Shown: piece by piece, positions 9,401 to 18,396 of the stretch
Numbering within the stretch: the first letter of the stretch is position 1
Layout of the letters: each line of letters opens with the position of its first letter
Source: Hypericibacter terrae
GTDB taxonomy: Bacteria; Pseudomonadota; Alphaproteobacteria; Dongiales; Dongiaceae
DNA: 64,000 bases
Assembly (NCBI RefSeq): GCF_008728855.1
Contig: NZ_CP042906.1
Span: 4,927,001-4,991,000, forward strand
Reading direction: 5' to 3'
Made by a program: the position numbers and the translations under genes
Notes under the pieces: generated by a model
The model's database searches: none
Told to the model about the DNA's origin: nothing
The model's input: only the letters and a program-made list of their open reading frames with translations

Positions 9401-10001
9401 CGCGCGCGATCTGCTCGCTGGCGGCGCCGGCGGCCGAGGTCACGCTGTCGCCATGGCGGCGCACGATCTCGTTCCAATGCAGCCGCTCGGTGTCGAGCTT
9501 GGTCGCGACCTCGCGCGCCGAGGCGATCTCGGCCGCCAGTCCTTCGCGCAGTTTGTCGGTCTGGGCGCGCGCCTCCTGCACCACCTCGGCCAGCGCCGCC
9601 GCCTCGCTCTGGAAGCGCACCGCGAAACCGCCCAGGAGCTCGGAGCTCTGATCGGAGGCCGAGCGCAGCGCCTCGGCCTGGCGCTTCAACGCGGCCCCCG
9701 CGGATTCGGCTCGCGCCGCCGCCGATTCGGACGGAAAGGTCAGGAGATCGAGCTGGCGATTGATCGAGGCCGCGGCTTCGGCCAGATCGCGGCCGCGCGC
9801 CCAGTAGAGGACCGCGAGCCAAAGGAACGCGAGCGGCGTGAACACGCCGGCGATCGCCGCCCCCAGCTCGTGGGGCAGCATGCTGCGCACATTCTCCCAG
9901 CCTATGTCGCGATCGACATAGACTGCCACGAAGGCCAGCCAGGCAATCGTCAGCACGAGGCCGACCGTCGCCCCCAGCCACCGTCCCCCTTTCGCCGTCA
10001 T
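6402..10001 (-). CDS. Giant membrane-anchored coiled-coil repeat protein, unknown function
   Basis: I do not recognise a named family for this 1199-residue protein. Two hydrophobic segments (about 8-29 and 46-67) put it in the inner membrane with a very long Ala/Glu/Gln/Arg-rich helical remainder. Residues about 356-610 hold five near-identical 51-residue tandem repeats, each beginning ARDEA.AGQALGRLA and containing MRRPLDQALDHIR. The rest is heptad-like and resembles apolipoprotein/methyl-accepting-type helical bundles, without a recognisable MCP signalling tip. The last 200 residues (from about EELNTLAMDISKLLETD) look globular. It lies 27 bases after the mutase gene and just before the HlyC-like gene. 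Roles in envelope structure, polarity or signalling are possible; none is proven. Confidence 0.8.
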   Translation of the reverse strand: MTAKGGRWLGATVGLVLTIAWLAFVAVYVDRDIGWENVRSMLPHELGAAIAGVFTPLAFLWLAVLYWARGRDLAEAAASINRQLDLLTFPSESAAARAESAGAALKRQAEALRSASDQSSELLGGFAVRFQSEAAALAEVVQEARAQTDKLREGLAAEIASAREVATKLDTERLHWNEIVRRHGDSVTSAAGAASEQIAREMERRTDEIDAAVTRALEQGTSMAAEIKMQEEQLGQAVDSAIDRFGQAMARLARELAAAGDRTAQRGGELVTTLQQQMEQLGRTADDATMNLKTDIGASTEYLTNSLTRLSDDIEARLTAADKQTQQIAAAVRAAGAAGADFEKVLAERAAALVQTGQTARDEAATAGQALGRLAEETAVAMRRPLDQALDHIRTVASESAVTLQQTGQTARDEAASAGQALGRLAEEASVAMRRPLDQALDHIRTVASESAATLQQTGQAARDEAATAGQALGRLAEETAVAMRRPLDQALDHIRSVASESAATLQQTGRTARDEAATAGQALGRLAEETAVTMRRPLDQALDHIRSVASESTATLQQTGQTARDEASSAGQALGRLADDTAAAMRRPFDQALDHLRAIATESAANAKALSDDLTRQAEAVRAQSTAAQSEAAALGASLARQMEDVTAATTALRNQGEASATSLRAELEAALAQFRRAGGELLADLAVGAQGEGEAMRRRLAAASADFANEAQRLLESVGSETDRIGLHWRDSAEDAQKLRRALAEQAAGVEQISAEAGERMEGVLRQAEAKLLDYKRSGEIMLEKIDSMIMAGRDQADRIGATASDGAGKIENAGRLFSDQASRLAAVATGAFAAQQQAREAIGKLSDALGETTGVSAERIGELQRIVGTLKGDLVNAAEEASRNSRSIAETFQGDTERLVGMARRAAMQVAAVRGVVKDQLTELGQLSTQVGQLVDMIRDSLRGQSESFASVAAGARADSAAIKGELESQIQVLTQLGDQVAERLDKMGGSLDGRTEKLVDATDYVVRRSNEIGATFGERAQFLTETVDRIGNQVAELAQRFDQQTQQLTRSTSAAETQVQNLKRVQENVTRDLFLRAAAAMVEELNTLAMDISKLLETDVPADVWKDYHKGDRSVFARRLFRGKDSYLVPAIDQRYKDDDRFRDMVERYMGRFEELLAQAQEADPESVLNAAFITADVGKLYLVLSRSIGRSAPH
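8170..8935 (-). repeat. Five tandem 153-bp coding repeats
   Basis: Five in-frame units of 51 codons each lie inside the coiled-coil gene. Units differ at only a few positions (for example RTV/RSV in the DHIR segment and GQT/GRT/GQA at the unit end). The last unit is the most diverged. Such high DNA identity suggests recent unit duplication or ongoing homogenisation. Confidence 0.9.
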
Positions 10002-10028
10002 TCCGTCCCCCCGACTCGGACGTAAGGC

Positions 10029-12179
10029 TCAAGCCGCTTTGCGGCGCCGGCGAATCATGTCGATCATTTCGGCCGCCGCCAAGGGAATGTTGGTGCCGGG
10101 TCCGTAGATGGCGGCCACGCCCGCCTTCTTGAGGAAGTCGTAATCCTGCGGCGGGATCACGCCGCCCGCGACCACGAGGATGTCGCCCGCCCCCGCCTTG
10201 CGCAGCGCCTCGATCAGTTGCGGCACCAGCGTCTTGTGGCCTGCGGCCTGCGAGGAGATGCCGACGACATGAACGTCGTTCTCGATCGCCTGGCGCGCCG
10301 CCTCTTCCGGCGTCTGGAACAGGGGCCCGATATCGACGTCGAAGCCCATATCGGCGAAGGCGGTCGCGATCACCTTGGCGCCGCGGTCATGCCCGTCCTG
10401 GCCGAGCTTCACGACCAGGAGGCGTGGGCGCCGGCCGGTCGAATCGATGAAGGATTTCACGTCGCGCTGGATCTGGAGGAAACGCTCGTCGCCCGCATAG
10501 GCCGCGCCATAGACGCCGCTGATGGAGCGGGTGGCCGCGCGATGGCGGGTGAAGACCTTCTCCAGCGCATCCGAGATTTCGCCGACGGTGGCCCGGGCGC
10601 GGGACGCATCGACGGCCAGCGCCAGCAGGTTGCCTTCGCCCGAGCGGGCCGCGTCGGTCAGGGCCGCCAGCGTCGCCGCGACTTTCGCCTTGTCGCGCGT
10701 GGCGCGGATCCGCTCCAGCCGCGCGATCTGCTGCTCGCGGACCTTGCTGTTGTCGATATCGAGCACATCGACCTGCGAGGGCTCGCTGGCGCGATATTTG
10801 TTGACACCGACGATGACCTCGTCGCCGCGATCGACGCGGGCCTGACGGCGCGCGGCCGCCTCCTCGATGCGCAGCTTCGGCATGCCGGTCTCGACCGCCT
10901 TGGTCATGCCGCCGAGGAGCTCGACCTCCTCGATGAGCTTCATCGCCTCGGCGCCGAGGCTCGCGGTCAGATGCTCGAGGTAATAGCTGCCGCCCAGCGG
11001 ATCGACCACATGGGTGATCCCGCTCTCTTCCTGGAGGATCAACTGGGTGTTGCGCGCGATCCCGGCCGAGAAAGGTGTCGGCAGGCCCAGCGCCTCGTCG
11101 AAGGAGTTGGTGTGGAGCGACTGCGTGCCGCCCAGCACCGCCGCCATCGCCTCGACCGTGGTCCGGATCACGTTGTTGTAGGGATCCTGCTCGGTGAGGC
11201 TGACGCCCGAGGTCTGGCAATGGGTCCTGAGCGCCAGCGAGGCCGGGTTCTTCGGCTCGAACTGCTGCATCAACCGCGCCCAGAGCAGGCGCGCCGCGCG
11301 CAGCTTCGCCACCTCCATGAAGAAATTCATGCCGATGGCGAAGAAGAAGGAGAGGCGCGGCGCGAACTCGTCGATCTCGAGGCCGCGCGAGAGCGCCGCG
11401 CGCACGTAATCGACGCCGTCGGCCAGCGTGAAGGCCAGCTCCTGCACCGCCGTCGCCCCGGCCTCGTGCATGTGATAGCCCGAGATCGAGATCGAGTTGA
11501 ACTTGGGCATATGCTGCGCGGTATAGGCGATGATGTCGGCCACGATCCGCATCGAGGGGCCGGGCGGATAGATATAGGTGTTGCGGACCATGAACTCCTT
11601 GAGGATGTCGTTCTGGATCGTGCCGGAGAGCTTCTCCGCCGGCACGCCCTGCTCCTCGGCCGCGACGATGTAGCCGGCCAGCACCGGCAGCACCGCGCCG
11701 TTCATGGTCATCGAGACGCTCATCTTGTCGAGCGGAATCCCGTCGAACAGGATCTTCATGTCCTCGACCGAATCGATCGCGACGCCGGCCTTGCCGACAT
11801 CGCCCACCACGCGCGGGTGGTCGGAATCGTAGCCGCGATGGGTCGCGAGATCGAACGCGACCGAGAGCCCCATCTGTCCGGCCGCCAGATTCTCGCGATA
11901 GAAGCGGTTCGAATCCTCGGCGGTGGAGAAGCCGGAATATTGCCGGACGGTCCAGGGCCGGTTGGCATACATGGTGGCGCGGGGCCCCCGCAGATAAGGC
12001 GGGAAGCCCGGCAGGGTGGAGATCTCCGCCAGCCCTTCGAGATCGGCTGCGCTGTAGAGCGGCTTGACCGCGATGCCTTCGGGCGTGTTCCAGGTCAGGC
12101 TTTCGGGCGCAGCTCCGCCCAGTTCCTTGGCCGCCAGGGCCACCCAATCCGAGAGGGTTTTCTTTGGAAAATCAGGCAA
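10029..12179 (-). CDS. scpA: Methylmalonyl-CoA mutase
   Basis: This adenosylcobalamin enzyme interconverts methylmalonyl-CoA and succinyl-CoA (propionate and odd-chain/branched amino acid carbon entering the TCA cycle). The 716-residue length fits a single-chain mutase. The catalytic barrel includes [18 protein letters not shown] and the TEQDPYNN segment; the C-terminal cobalamin domain has the DGHDRG (DxHxxG) motif near residue 595. I place the start at the TTG codon at 12179, which has GAGG seven bases upstream. It gives the family N-terminus, whereas the frame continues open for over a kilobase into DNA that belongs to the divergent aminotransferase gene. Its chaperone gene meaB lies downstream on the same strand. 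Confidence 0.95.
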   Translation of the reverse strand: MPDFPKKTLSDWVALAAKELGGAAPESLTWNTPEGIAVKPLYSAADLEGLAEISTLPGFPPYLRGPRATMYANRPWTVRQYSGFSTAEDSNRFYRENLAAGQMGLSVAFDLATHRGYDSDHPRVVGDVGKAGVAIDSVEDMKILFDGIPLDKMSVSMTMNGAVLPVLAGYIVAAEEQGVPAEKLSGTIQNDILKEFMVRNTYIYPPGPSMRIVADIIAYTAQHMPKFNSISISGYHMHEAGATAVQELAFTLADGVDYVRAALSRGLEIDEFAPRLSFFFAIGMNFFMEVAKLRAARLLWARLMQQFEPKNPASLALRTHCQTSGVSLTEQDPYNNVIRTTVEAMAAVLGGTQSLHTNSFDEALGLPTPFSAGIARNTQLILQEESGITHVVDPLGGSYYLEHLTASLGAEAMKLIEEVELLGGMTKAVETGMPKLRIEEAAARRQARVDRGDEVIVGVNKYRASEPSQVDVLDIDNSKVREQQIARLERIRATRDKAKVAATLAALTDAARSGEGNLLALAVDASRARATVGEISDALEKVFTRHRAATRSISGVYGAAYAGDERFLQIQRDVKSFIDSTGRRPRLLVVKLGQDGHDRGAKVIATAFADMGFDVDIGPLFQTPEEAARQAIENDVHVVGISSQAAGHKTLVPQLIEALRKAGAGDILVVAGGVIPPQDYDFLKKAGVAAIYGPGTNIPLAAAEMIDMIRRRRKAA

Positions 12180-12353
12180 TTCGGAACCTCGCTCCCTAAT
12201 TCCCCCAGTATAGCGGAGGGGGCTTCGCCGCGTCCATGCGAAGGGCCTCGCGCGCAAGGTCGCGGATCTCCGGCTGTCATTGCCAGCCCGGACCGGCCTC
12301 GCCATAGTCGCGGGCGGGCTCGACGCCCCTCTCTCAACAGCGAACCCCGTCTC

Positions 12354-13565
12354 ATGCAAGCCCAGCCGGCTTCCGCCTCCGCGACCCCGAGCCCGACGAC
12401 CGCGGCCAACCGGCCCGACTATGGCCGGTCGCTGCTGCCGCTCTGGCCGCTCGATCCCGCCATCGCCTATCTCAACCATGGCGGCTACGGCGCCACGCCG
12501 CATGAGGTGCTGGCGGACCAGCAGCGCTGGCGCCTGGAGCTCGAACGGGGACCCACCCGGTTCATGCAGCGGACGCTGCCCGAGGCCTTGCGCGCCAACG
12601 CCGCCGGGCTCGCGCATTTCCTGGGCGCCGAGCCGACCGACCTGGTGTTCGTCGAGAACGCCACGCAAGGCATCAATGCGGTGCTGCGCTCGCTGAGCTT
12701 CTCGGCCGGCGACGAGCTGCTGACCACGACCCATGTCTATGGCGCCGTGCGCAACACCATGCGCCATCTGGCGGACCGCTTCGGCGCGAAGCTGATCGAG
12801 GCGCCCCTGCCCTATCCGACCCTGGATTCGCAGACCGTCATCGACAGCCTCGCGGGCTCTATCAATGCGCGCACGAAGCTGCTGGTGATCGATCTCATCA
12901 CCTCGCCGACGGCGCTGGTGCTGCCGGTTGCCGCCCTCGCCGCGAAAGCCCGCGCCGTCGGCGCCAGGATTCTGGTCGATGCCGCCCATGCGCCGGGCCA
13001 GATCGAGTTCGACCTGCCGGGGCTCGGCGCCGATTACGTCACCGGCAACGCCCATAAATGGCTGTTCGCGCCCAAGGGCACGGCCTTTCTCTGGGCCCGG
13101 CGGGACTGCCAGGCGGGCCTTCACCCGACCACCATCTCGCACGGGCTGGACCAGGGCTTCGTCACCGAGTTCGACTGGGTCGGGACGCGCGATCCCTCCG
13201 GCTGGCTGGCGACCGGCGCCGCGCTGGCCTTCTATCGGCGCATGGGCGGCAGCGCCATCCGCGCCCACAACCATGCGCTGGTGAACGAGGCGGCGACCCT
13301 GCTGTCGCGAGCCCTGGACGGCGAGGAGGGCCAGTCGCCCGGCTTGCGCGGCGCCATGGCGACGATCCGGCTGGCGGGCTTCGCCGGGCTCGACCGCCCG
13401 GCAGCACTTGCCCTCAACGACCGGCTCTGGCGCGAGCATGGCATCGAGGTGCCGATCATCCCGTTCGGCGGCAGCCTCTGGGTGCGGGTCTCGGCGCAGA
13501 TCTATAACGAGATGGCGGATTATCGCCGGCTGGCCGACGCGCTGCTGGCGTTTCGCGGGACTTGA
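12354..13565 (+). CDS. Class V PLP-dependent aminotransferase (isopenicillin-N-epimerase-like)
   Basis: The 403-residue protein has the fold-type I aminotransferase V layout. [12 protein letters not shown] segment near residue 40 is typical of the CefD/NifS-like subgroup. [16 protein letters not shown] cofactor-binding region follows, then [11 protein letters not shown] with the Asp contacting the pyridine nitrogen. The predicted Schiff-base lysine is Lys235 in TGNAHKWLF. The family includes epimerases, cysteine desulfurase relatives and ergothioneine-type lyases, so the substrate cannot be read from sequence. It is divergent from the mutase gene and ends 3 bases from the convergent response regulator. 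Confidence 0.85.
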   Translation: MQAQPASASATPSPTTAANRPDYGRSLLPLWPLDPAIAYLNHGGYGATPHEVLADQQRWRLELERGPTRFMQRTLPEALRANAAGLAHFLGAEPTDLVFVENATQGINAVLRSLSFSAGDELLTTTHVYGAVRNTMRHLADRFGAKLIEAPLPYPTLDSQTVIDSLAGSINARTKLLVIDLITSPTALVLPVAALAAKARAVGARILVDAAHAPGQIEFDLPGLGADYVTGNAHKWLFAPKGTAFLWARRDCQAGLHPTTISHGLDQGFVTEFDWVGTRDPSGWLATGAALAFYRRMGGSAIRAHNHALVNEAATLLSRALDGEEGQSPGLRGAMATIRLAGFAGLDRPAALALNDRLWREHGIEVPIIPFGGSLWVRVSAQIYNEMADYRRLADALLAFRGT

Positions 13566-13568
13566 GCC

Positions 13569-14126
13569 TCAGCGCGTTGCGTAGCGGGTGGCGCGCGCCT
13601 TGGCCGGCGGCGGGACCAGCGGCGCCTGGCGGCGCTCGTCGCCCTCATGCTCCTGCGCCCGCATGCGCCGGTCGGGACCGACATAGCGCTCGCTCTCGAT
13701 GAAGGGGCGCGCATCGCTCAAGACCCAGAGCACGCGGCTCATGATCGCCTGCACCGAGGCGGGCTTGGCGAGAAAGGCATTGATGCCGGCGTCGCGGGCA
13801 TCTTTCACGCGCATGACGTTGGCCTGCGCCGCCATCATGATCAGCGGCGTGCGCGCCAGCTCTGCATCCTCCAGCGTCCTGACCGCGCGCACGAAATGGC
13901 TGCCGCCCTCGGGCTTCACGGTCCAATCGACGAAGGCGAAGTCGGGATGGATCTTGCGCAGCAGCGCCAGGCCGGACTCGTTGTCCTTGGCCGTGATCAG
14001 ATCGCGGATGTTCATGTCGGTAAGGACGCGCTTCAGGATCGCCTGCATATGCGGGCTGTCGTCGACGATCAGGACCTTGAGCGCGCTCAAGATGCGCCGG
14101 GGCGCGGGCTGGATCGATGGACTCAT
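13569..14126 (-). CDS. Stand-alone response regulator receiver protein
   Basis: This 185-residue protein has a single CheY-like receiver domain (about 16-135) with acidic pair Asp22-Asp23, phospho-acceptor Asp67 in FVDWTV, and Lys121 in FLAKP. At the usual Thr/Ser switch position it has Ala (MMAAQ), which may alter signalling. The C-terminal 45 residues are not a DNA-binding domain; they contain YVGPDRRMR, a short basic motif common in alphaproteobacterial stand-alone receivers. No histidine kinase is adjacent, so the partner is unknown. Confidence 0.88.
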   Translation of the reverse strand: MSPSIQPAPRRILSALKVLIVDDSPHMQAILKRVLTDMNIRDLITAKDNESGLALLRKIHPDFAFVDWTVKPEGGSHFVRAVRTLEDAELARTPLIMMAAQANVMRVKDARDAGINAFLAKPASVQAIMSRVLWVLSDARPFIESERYVGPDRRMRAQEHEGDERRQAPLVPPPAKARATRYATR

Positions 14127-14296
14127 GGTCGGTACCGGGCTCGAGTTCTTCCCCGGGAGTCATTCCCGGGCGTTCTCGCGGGCATGGACGCGACTGCCAT
14201 TCAAGGGCGCCAGCCTAGGAATAGCGTCATGAATCGCCGGTTAACCCCGCCGCAGAAATCCCGCGGCCGGGCTAAAGATGCAGTTATTTCAATGCG

Positions 14297-14845
14297 CTAT
14301 TTTTGCCCCATCAGGGCGTCGATGGCGTTCTGATCGACCCGGCGCGAGGGCTCGCCCTGCACGATGCCGCCTGCTTCGGCGACCAGCGCCTGCAGGCGCT
14401 GGGCATCGGCCGAGATCCTGGCAAAGGTCGCGGGGTCGCTCGTCTCGAGCGCCTCCTTCGCCTGCGCGATCGCGCCCGCGACCAGCGCGTTCATCTCCGC
14501 CACCACCAGCTCGAAACCGATGCGGAACTGCGCCGGCGCCAGACGATAGGCCTCGATCGCGAGCTCCGAATAGGAGAGGCCGCTGGCACGGAAATGATCC
14601 GCGTAGCTCAGCGGCTTCCAGGCGGCGAGGTCCTCGATGCTCTCCGGGCAGTCCGCCAGAATGTCGAGCAGCATCGCGGGCTCGTTGAAGTGATTGAGAT
14701 AGTCGGTGGCCAGCAGCGATTTGGGATGAATCGGGGTGCCGGTCAGCCTTCCGCGCAGACGACCCTGCGGGTCGGCCATGCCGGTCTCGACGCCGTCGGA
14801 TGAGAGACCCGACGCGGATTCCTGCGGTGACGTGACGGCAGACAA
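14297..14845 (-). CDS. Conserved hypothetical protein
   Basis: This is a 182-residue, mostly helical cytoplasmic protein with no signal peptide or membrane segment. It contains LLATDYLNHFNEPAMLLDIL (about 45-64), an ASGLSYSELAIEAYRLAP region, and an Ala-rich helical C-terminus ending IDALMGQK. The composition and codon pattern are like the neighbours and the frame is intact. I do not recognise a family. The lead-in before MADPQGRLRG (residue 23) is low-complexity, so the true start may be there. It lies upstream of the response regulator on the same strand, with 170 bases between. Confidence 0.65.
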   Translation of the reverse strand: MSAVTSPQESASGLSSDGVETGMADPQGRLRGRLTGTPIHPKSLLATDYLNHFNEPAMLLDILADCPESIEDLAAWKPLSYADHFRASGLSYSELAIEAYRLAPAQFRIGFELVVAEMNALVAGAIAQAKEALETSDPATFARISADAQRLQALVAEAGGIVQGEPSRRVDQNAIDALMGQK

Positions 14846-14988
14846 ATGAAACGGCCTCTCCCGGACACAAGACTCCCCTGCCCCCGCTCGGCGGGGGTCC
14901 GGACCGGGGATGGTAGAAAGTGTGCGGTGAAGAAAGGCCTAAACCGGGATGCAGTCGCCGGCCATCAGCCATGCGTTCGCTGGCGGAT

Positions 14989-15882
14989 TCACCAACAAAA
15001 CCGGACCATCAGCAGGTCGGGATGCGCGACCGCCGTGGCGAGATGCCGCCCCATCTGCTGCGGGTCGGTGGCGCTCGCGGCGACCGAATCGGGCCCGCCC
15101 AGATGTTCTTCCAGGATGCCGCCGAGAATGAGGAGGCTGTCGATGCCAGCGGCATCAGCGCCGGCGATGTCGGTGCGCAGGGAATCGCCGATGCCCAGGA
15201 TGCGCGCGCGCGGGACACCTTCCAGCAGCGCGAAGCAGCGCCGATAGACACCGTCATGCGGCTTGCCGTGGTAGCGCACCCGCCCGCCCATCTCCTCGTA
15301 GCGCAGTGCGATGGCGCCTGCGCAGATCTCGCGCACGTCGCCGCGCATGACCTCGAGATCGGGATTGGCGCAGATCATCGGCAGTTCGCGCGCGACCGCC
15401 GATCGCAGCAGGGATTCGAACTTGTCGAGCTTGTCGCCGGGACCTTCGATCCCCAGCGCCAGGATGAAATCGGCCTCGTCGGTCCGTTTCACCACCGTGA
15501 CATCCAGCCCTTCGAGCATGCCGCGGTCGGTCGGCGCCATGATCGGCAGGCAGCGCCGCCCCAGCCCCCGATAGAAGGGCGCATCGAAGGATTTCAGCTC
15601 CTGCCAGGTGGCCTCGCCCGAGGTGACCAGCTCGTCGAACAGCGCGCGCTCGATGCCCATGGCGGCGAGGCGCCGCGTGGCTTCCTCGGACCGGCGCGGG
15701 GCGTTGGAGAGCAGCAGCACATGCTTGCCGCGGCGCTTCAGCTCGGCGAGGCAGGCCACCGCCGCGGGATAGGGCGCCACGCCGTTATGCATCACGCCCC
15801 AGAGATCGACCAGATAGCCGTCATAGCGGTCGGCCACGGCGGCGAGACCGTCCAGCAGGGGTGGAAGGGCGGGATGAGTCAT
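14989..15882 (-). CDS. TIGR01459-type HAD-superfamily hydrolase
   Basis: The 297-residue protein opens with motif I as VDLWGVMHNG, placing the nucleophile Asp at residue 26. It continues with LLLSNAPRRSEEA (motif II, Ser) and near the C-terminus GIGDSLRTDIAGADAAGID (motif IV acidic residues). This is the NagD-like, C2-cap layout of the TIGR01459 group common in alphaproteobacteria. Such proteins hydrolyse phosphate esters; the physiological substrate is not known. It is transcribed in the same direction as the EAL gene upstream. Confidence 0.88.
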   Translation of the reverse strand: MTHPALPPLLDGLAAVADRYDGYLVDLWGVMHNGVAPYPAAVACLAELKRRGKHVLLLSNAPRRSEEATRRLAAMGIERALFDELVTSGEATWQELKSFDAPFYRGLGRRCLPIMAPTDRGMLEGLDVTVVKRTDEADFILALGIEGPGDKLDKFESLLRSAVARELPMICANPDLEVMRGDVREICAGAIALRYEEMGGRVRYHGKPHDGVYRRCFALLEGVPRARILGIGDSLRTDIAGADAAGIDSLLILGGILEEHLGGPDSVAASATDPQQMGRHLATAVAHPDLLMVRFCW

Positions 15883-15979
15883 GGGCGTCGATCGTGGATC
15901 AGGGAGAAGGGCGTCATGGGCGGGCCTCTAGATGCCCGAGCGGGCCCCGGGAGGCAAGCGCCGTTGCGGGGGCCTCGGA

Positions 15980-17224
15980 TCAGAAATCGAGGCGCGACAG
16001 CCGCGGCTCGCCGAAGAGATAGCCCTGGCCGTAATCGATGCCGATGTCGAGCAGCTCGACCAGCATCGCGTCGGTCTCGACCTTCTCGACGATCAGATCG
16101 AGGCCGGCCACGTCGAGCTTGCGCTTGACCATCTCCGGATCCTGCTCGGCCACACCCAGAGGCGGCGGGATCAGGCGGTTGGCATCGACCTTGACGTAGC
16201 GGAAGTTGCGGCGTGCCAGCTCGATCGCATCGAACTCGAAATCGGTGACCTGATCGACCGAGAAGCGGAAGCCCAGCGCCGCCAGCTTCTCGAGGTCGCG
16301 CTCGAGCTCGGGGTCGTGGCGCTCGATCGCCGCCTGCGGGAACTCGAACACGATCGAGGAGGCGATCGCGCTGTGCTCGGCCAGGAGGGCGATGAACTGC
16401 TTGAAGAACTCTCGGTCCTGCAGCGAGCGCGGCGAGATGTTGCAGAAGAAGCCGGCGCTCATGTTGCGGTCGTAGAGCTTGCGCACGATCTGGATGCAGC
16501 GGAACAGCAGGATGTTGTCGATCGCGGTGATCATGCCGCTGCGCTCGGCCACGCCGACATATTGCTCGGGCAGCACCATCGCGCCGTCGCCCGCGGGGAT
16601 GCGGGTATAGCATTCGAAGAAGCGGCGCTTGCGCTGCGGCAGGCTCACCACCGGCTGGACCCACAGCTCGACGCGGTTGTCGCGCAGCGCGTTCTCGACC
16701 GAGGCCAGGATCTTGCGCTCGTCGTAATCGCGGCGTACCGGTGCGGCGATGCGCGTTGCCGGCGCGCTCACGCCCATGGCGCTGGCATTGGTGCTGGCGG
16801 CATTGTCGGCCGGCGGCGGCTCGGCGAGCCCCTCGCCGGCGGCCCCGCTGCGCGCGGAATAGAGCCGCTCGATCAGCGACTGGAGCAGCTTCACCTCGGC
16901 CACGACCGTCGAGACGCCATTCTCCTGCTGGCGGTCGCGGATCGATTCGCGGATGGCATCGGCCTCGTCGCGCAGGCGCAGCAGCTCGCGGCTCTGGTCG
17001 CGCAGCGCGCGCGCCACCTCGGCGCGGTCGGCCTCGGCCAGGCGCAGCGCCGAGCGGGTCGCCAGCATCTGATGCAGCATGAGCCCCACCAGCAGCACGA
17101 CCGCGCCCCACAACAAGCCGGGGCTCAGCAGCAATTCGGGCGCGCTTTGCGGCAGCGCATAGGCGGCCGCAACCGCGGCGGCGGCATAGAGCAGGAAAAA
17201 GGAGAAGTGGCGAATCAAGGACAT
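15980..17224 (-). CDS. TipF-like membrane protein with degenerate EAL domain
   Basis: This 414-residue protein has two N-terminal hydrophobic segments (about 7-25 and 33-53), a coiled coil (about 55-125), and a C-terminal EAL domain (about 175-410). The EAL signature reads ECY instead of EAL/EVL, and the DDFGTG loop is replaced by VDQVTDFEF; the GYLFGEP tail is kept. Loss of these residues argues against phosphodiesterase activity and for a c-di-GMP receptor or scaffold. The topology matches Caulobacter TipF, a flagellar positioning factor, but assignment as TipF is inference. No flagellar genes are nearby. Confidence 0.75.
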   Translation of the reverse strand: MSLIRHFSFFLLYAAAAVAAAYALPQSAPELLLSPGLLWGAVVLLVGLMLHQMLATRSALRLAEADRAEVARALRDQSRELLRLRDEADAIRESIRDRQQENGVSTVVAEVKLLQSLIERLYSARSGAAGEGLAEPPPADNAASTNASAMGVSAPATRIAAPVRRDYDERKILASVENALRDNRVELWVQPVVSLPQRKRRFFECYTRIPAGDGAMVLPEQYVGVAERSGMITAIDNILLFRCIQIVRKLYDRNMSAGFFCNISPRSLQDREFFKQFIALLAEHSAIASSIVFEFPQAAIERHDPELERDLEKLAALGFRFSVDQVTDFEFDAIELARRNFRYVKVDANRLIPPPLGVAEQDPEMVKRKLDVAGLDLIVEKVETDAMLVELLDIGIDYGQGYLFGEPRLSRLDF

Positions 17225-17334
17225 CGCGGACGGTTTGTCTCGGCTGATGGTGCCCCAAAGGAGCCGCCAAGATGGCCGCGAACTGCTTGATTTATGCTTA
17301 ACGCGGGCTTAAGCGGCCGCGCCGGCCGGAAGGT

Positions 17335-18396
17335 CTAGCGCGCGGCCGCACCGACCGCCTGGGAGAGGCTCGAAAACCCGTCGCGCCGCAGACTTTGCGC
17401 GAGCTCCCGCTTGATCCGCTGAACCAGCCCGGGACCTTCGAAGACCAGCGCGCTGTAGAGCTGCACCAGCGAGGCCCCGGCCCGGATCTTGGCATAGGCG
17501 TCGGCACCGCTGGCGATGCCGCCCACGCCCACCAGCGGCAGGCGGCCCTGCGTCAGCCGATACATCTCCGCCAGGAGCCGGGTCGAAGGCTCGAACAACG
17601 GTGCGCCGGAGAGCCCGCCGGCCTCGCCGCGGTCGGCGCCGCGGAGGCTGGCGGGCCGCGCGAGGGTCGTATTGGAGACGATGAGCCCGTCGATGCCCGA
17701 CGCCAGCGCCACGGCGGCGATGTCGGTCTTGTCCTCGGGCTGCAGGTCGGGCGCGATCTTGACCAGGAGCGGCGGCGGCGCCGTCGGGCAAGCCTCGGCG
17801 CGCGCGGCCTTCACCGCCTCGATCAGGGCCGTCAGGGGCTCGCGGCCCTGGAGCGCCCGCAGTCCCGGCGTGTTGGGCGATGAGACATTGATCACGAGAT
17901 AGTCGGCATAGCGTGCCAGCGCCTGCACGCCCCGCACATAGTCGGCCGCGGCATCGGCGCTGTCCTTGTTCTTGCCGAGATTGACGCCGAGGGGCCCCGG
18001 CAGATGCCCGCGATTTGACAGGCGACGCGCGACCGCGTCGATGCCGTCATTGTTGAAGCCCATCCGGTTGATCACCGCCCGGTCTTCGGTCAGTCGGAAC
18101 AGGCGGGGCTTCGGATTGCCGGCCTGCGGTCGCGGCGTGACGCTGCCGATCTCGGCGAAACCGAAGCCCAGCCGGAGCAGCGCCCGGTAGGCTTCCGCGT
18201 TCTTGTCGAAGCCGGCGGCGATCCCCACCGGATTGGGGAAGCGACGCCCCCAGACGGAGCTCTCCAGAATAGGATCCTCAGGCCCGCGATCGCGCGGACC
18301 CAGCCCCATCGCCAACGCCCGGACGGTGAGCCGGTGCGCGGCTTCCGGCGCCAGCATCCGCAAGCCGGCGATGATCGGAGATGAACGATGTGTCAT
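17335..18396 (-). CDS. pyrD: Dihydroorotate dehydrogenase (quinone), class 2
   Basis: This enzyme oxidises dihydroorotate to orotate with electrons passed to the membrane quinone pool, in de novo pyrimidine synthesis. The 353-residue length and the N-terminal amphipathic stretch (AGLRMLAPEAAHRLTVRAL) identify the membrane-associated class 2 type. FAEIGSVTPRPQAGNPKPR and RMGFNN bind FMN; the catalytic Ser lies in VINVSSPNTPG; the C-terminal GVGGIASG and QLYSALVFEGPGL segments are typical. It diverges from the S24/HTH regulator, leaving a 236-base shared upstream region. Confidence 0.96.
   Translation of the reverse strand: MTHRSSPIIAGLRMLAPEAAHRLTVRALAMGLGPRDRGPEDPILESSVWGRRFPNPVGIAAGFDKNAEAYRALLRLGFGFAEIGSVTPRPQAGNPKPRLFRLTEDRAVINRMGFNNDGIDAVARRLSNRGHLPGPLGVNLGKNKDSADAAADYVRGVQALARYADYLVINVSSPNTPGLRALQGREPLTALIEAVKAARAEACPTAPPPLLVKIAPDLQPEDKTDIAAVALASGIDGLIVSNTTLARPASLRGADRGEAGGLSGAPLFEPSTRLLAEMYRLTQGRLPLVGVGGIASGADAYAKIRAGASLVQLYSALVFEGPGLVQRIKRELAQSLRRDGFSSLSQAVGAAAR

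Noticed and set aside
6342..10025. A 1227-codon open frame on the plus strand opposite the coiled-coil gene
   Set aside because: It is a GC-driven antisense shadow: Arg/His-rich, without family motifs, and the minus-strand frame has coherent helices and repeats.
10218..12353. In-frame extension upstream of the class V aminotransferase
   Set aside because: It lies antisense to the methylmalonyl-CoA mutase and its sequence has no aminotransferase features; the ATG at 12354 gives the normal N-terminus.
12180..12353. Possible cobalamin riboswitch before the B12-dependent mutase
   Set aside because: No B12-box-like sequence is visible and the gap is shorter than a typical cobalamin riboswitch.
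12180..13439. Upstream extension of the methylmalonyl-CoA mutase frame
   Set aside because: It is antisense to the aminotransferase gene and not part of the mutase family; the TTG at 12179 with GAGG upstream fits the family start.
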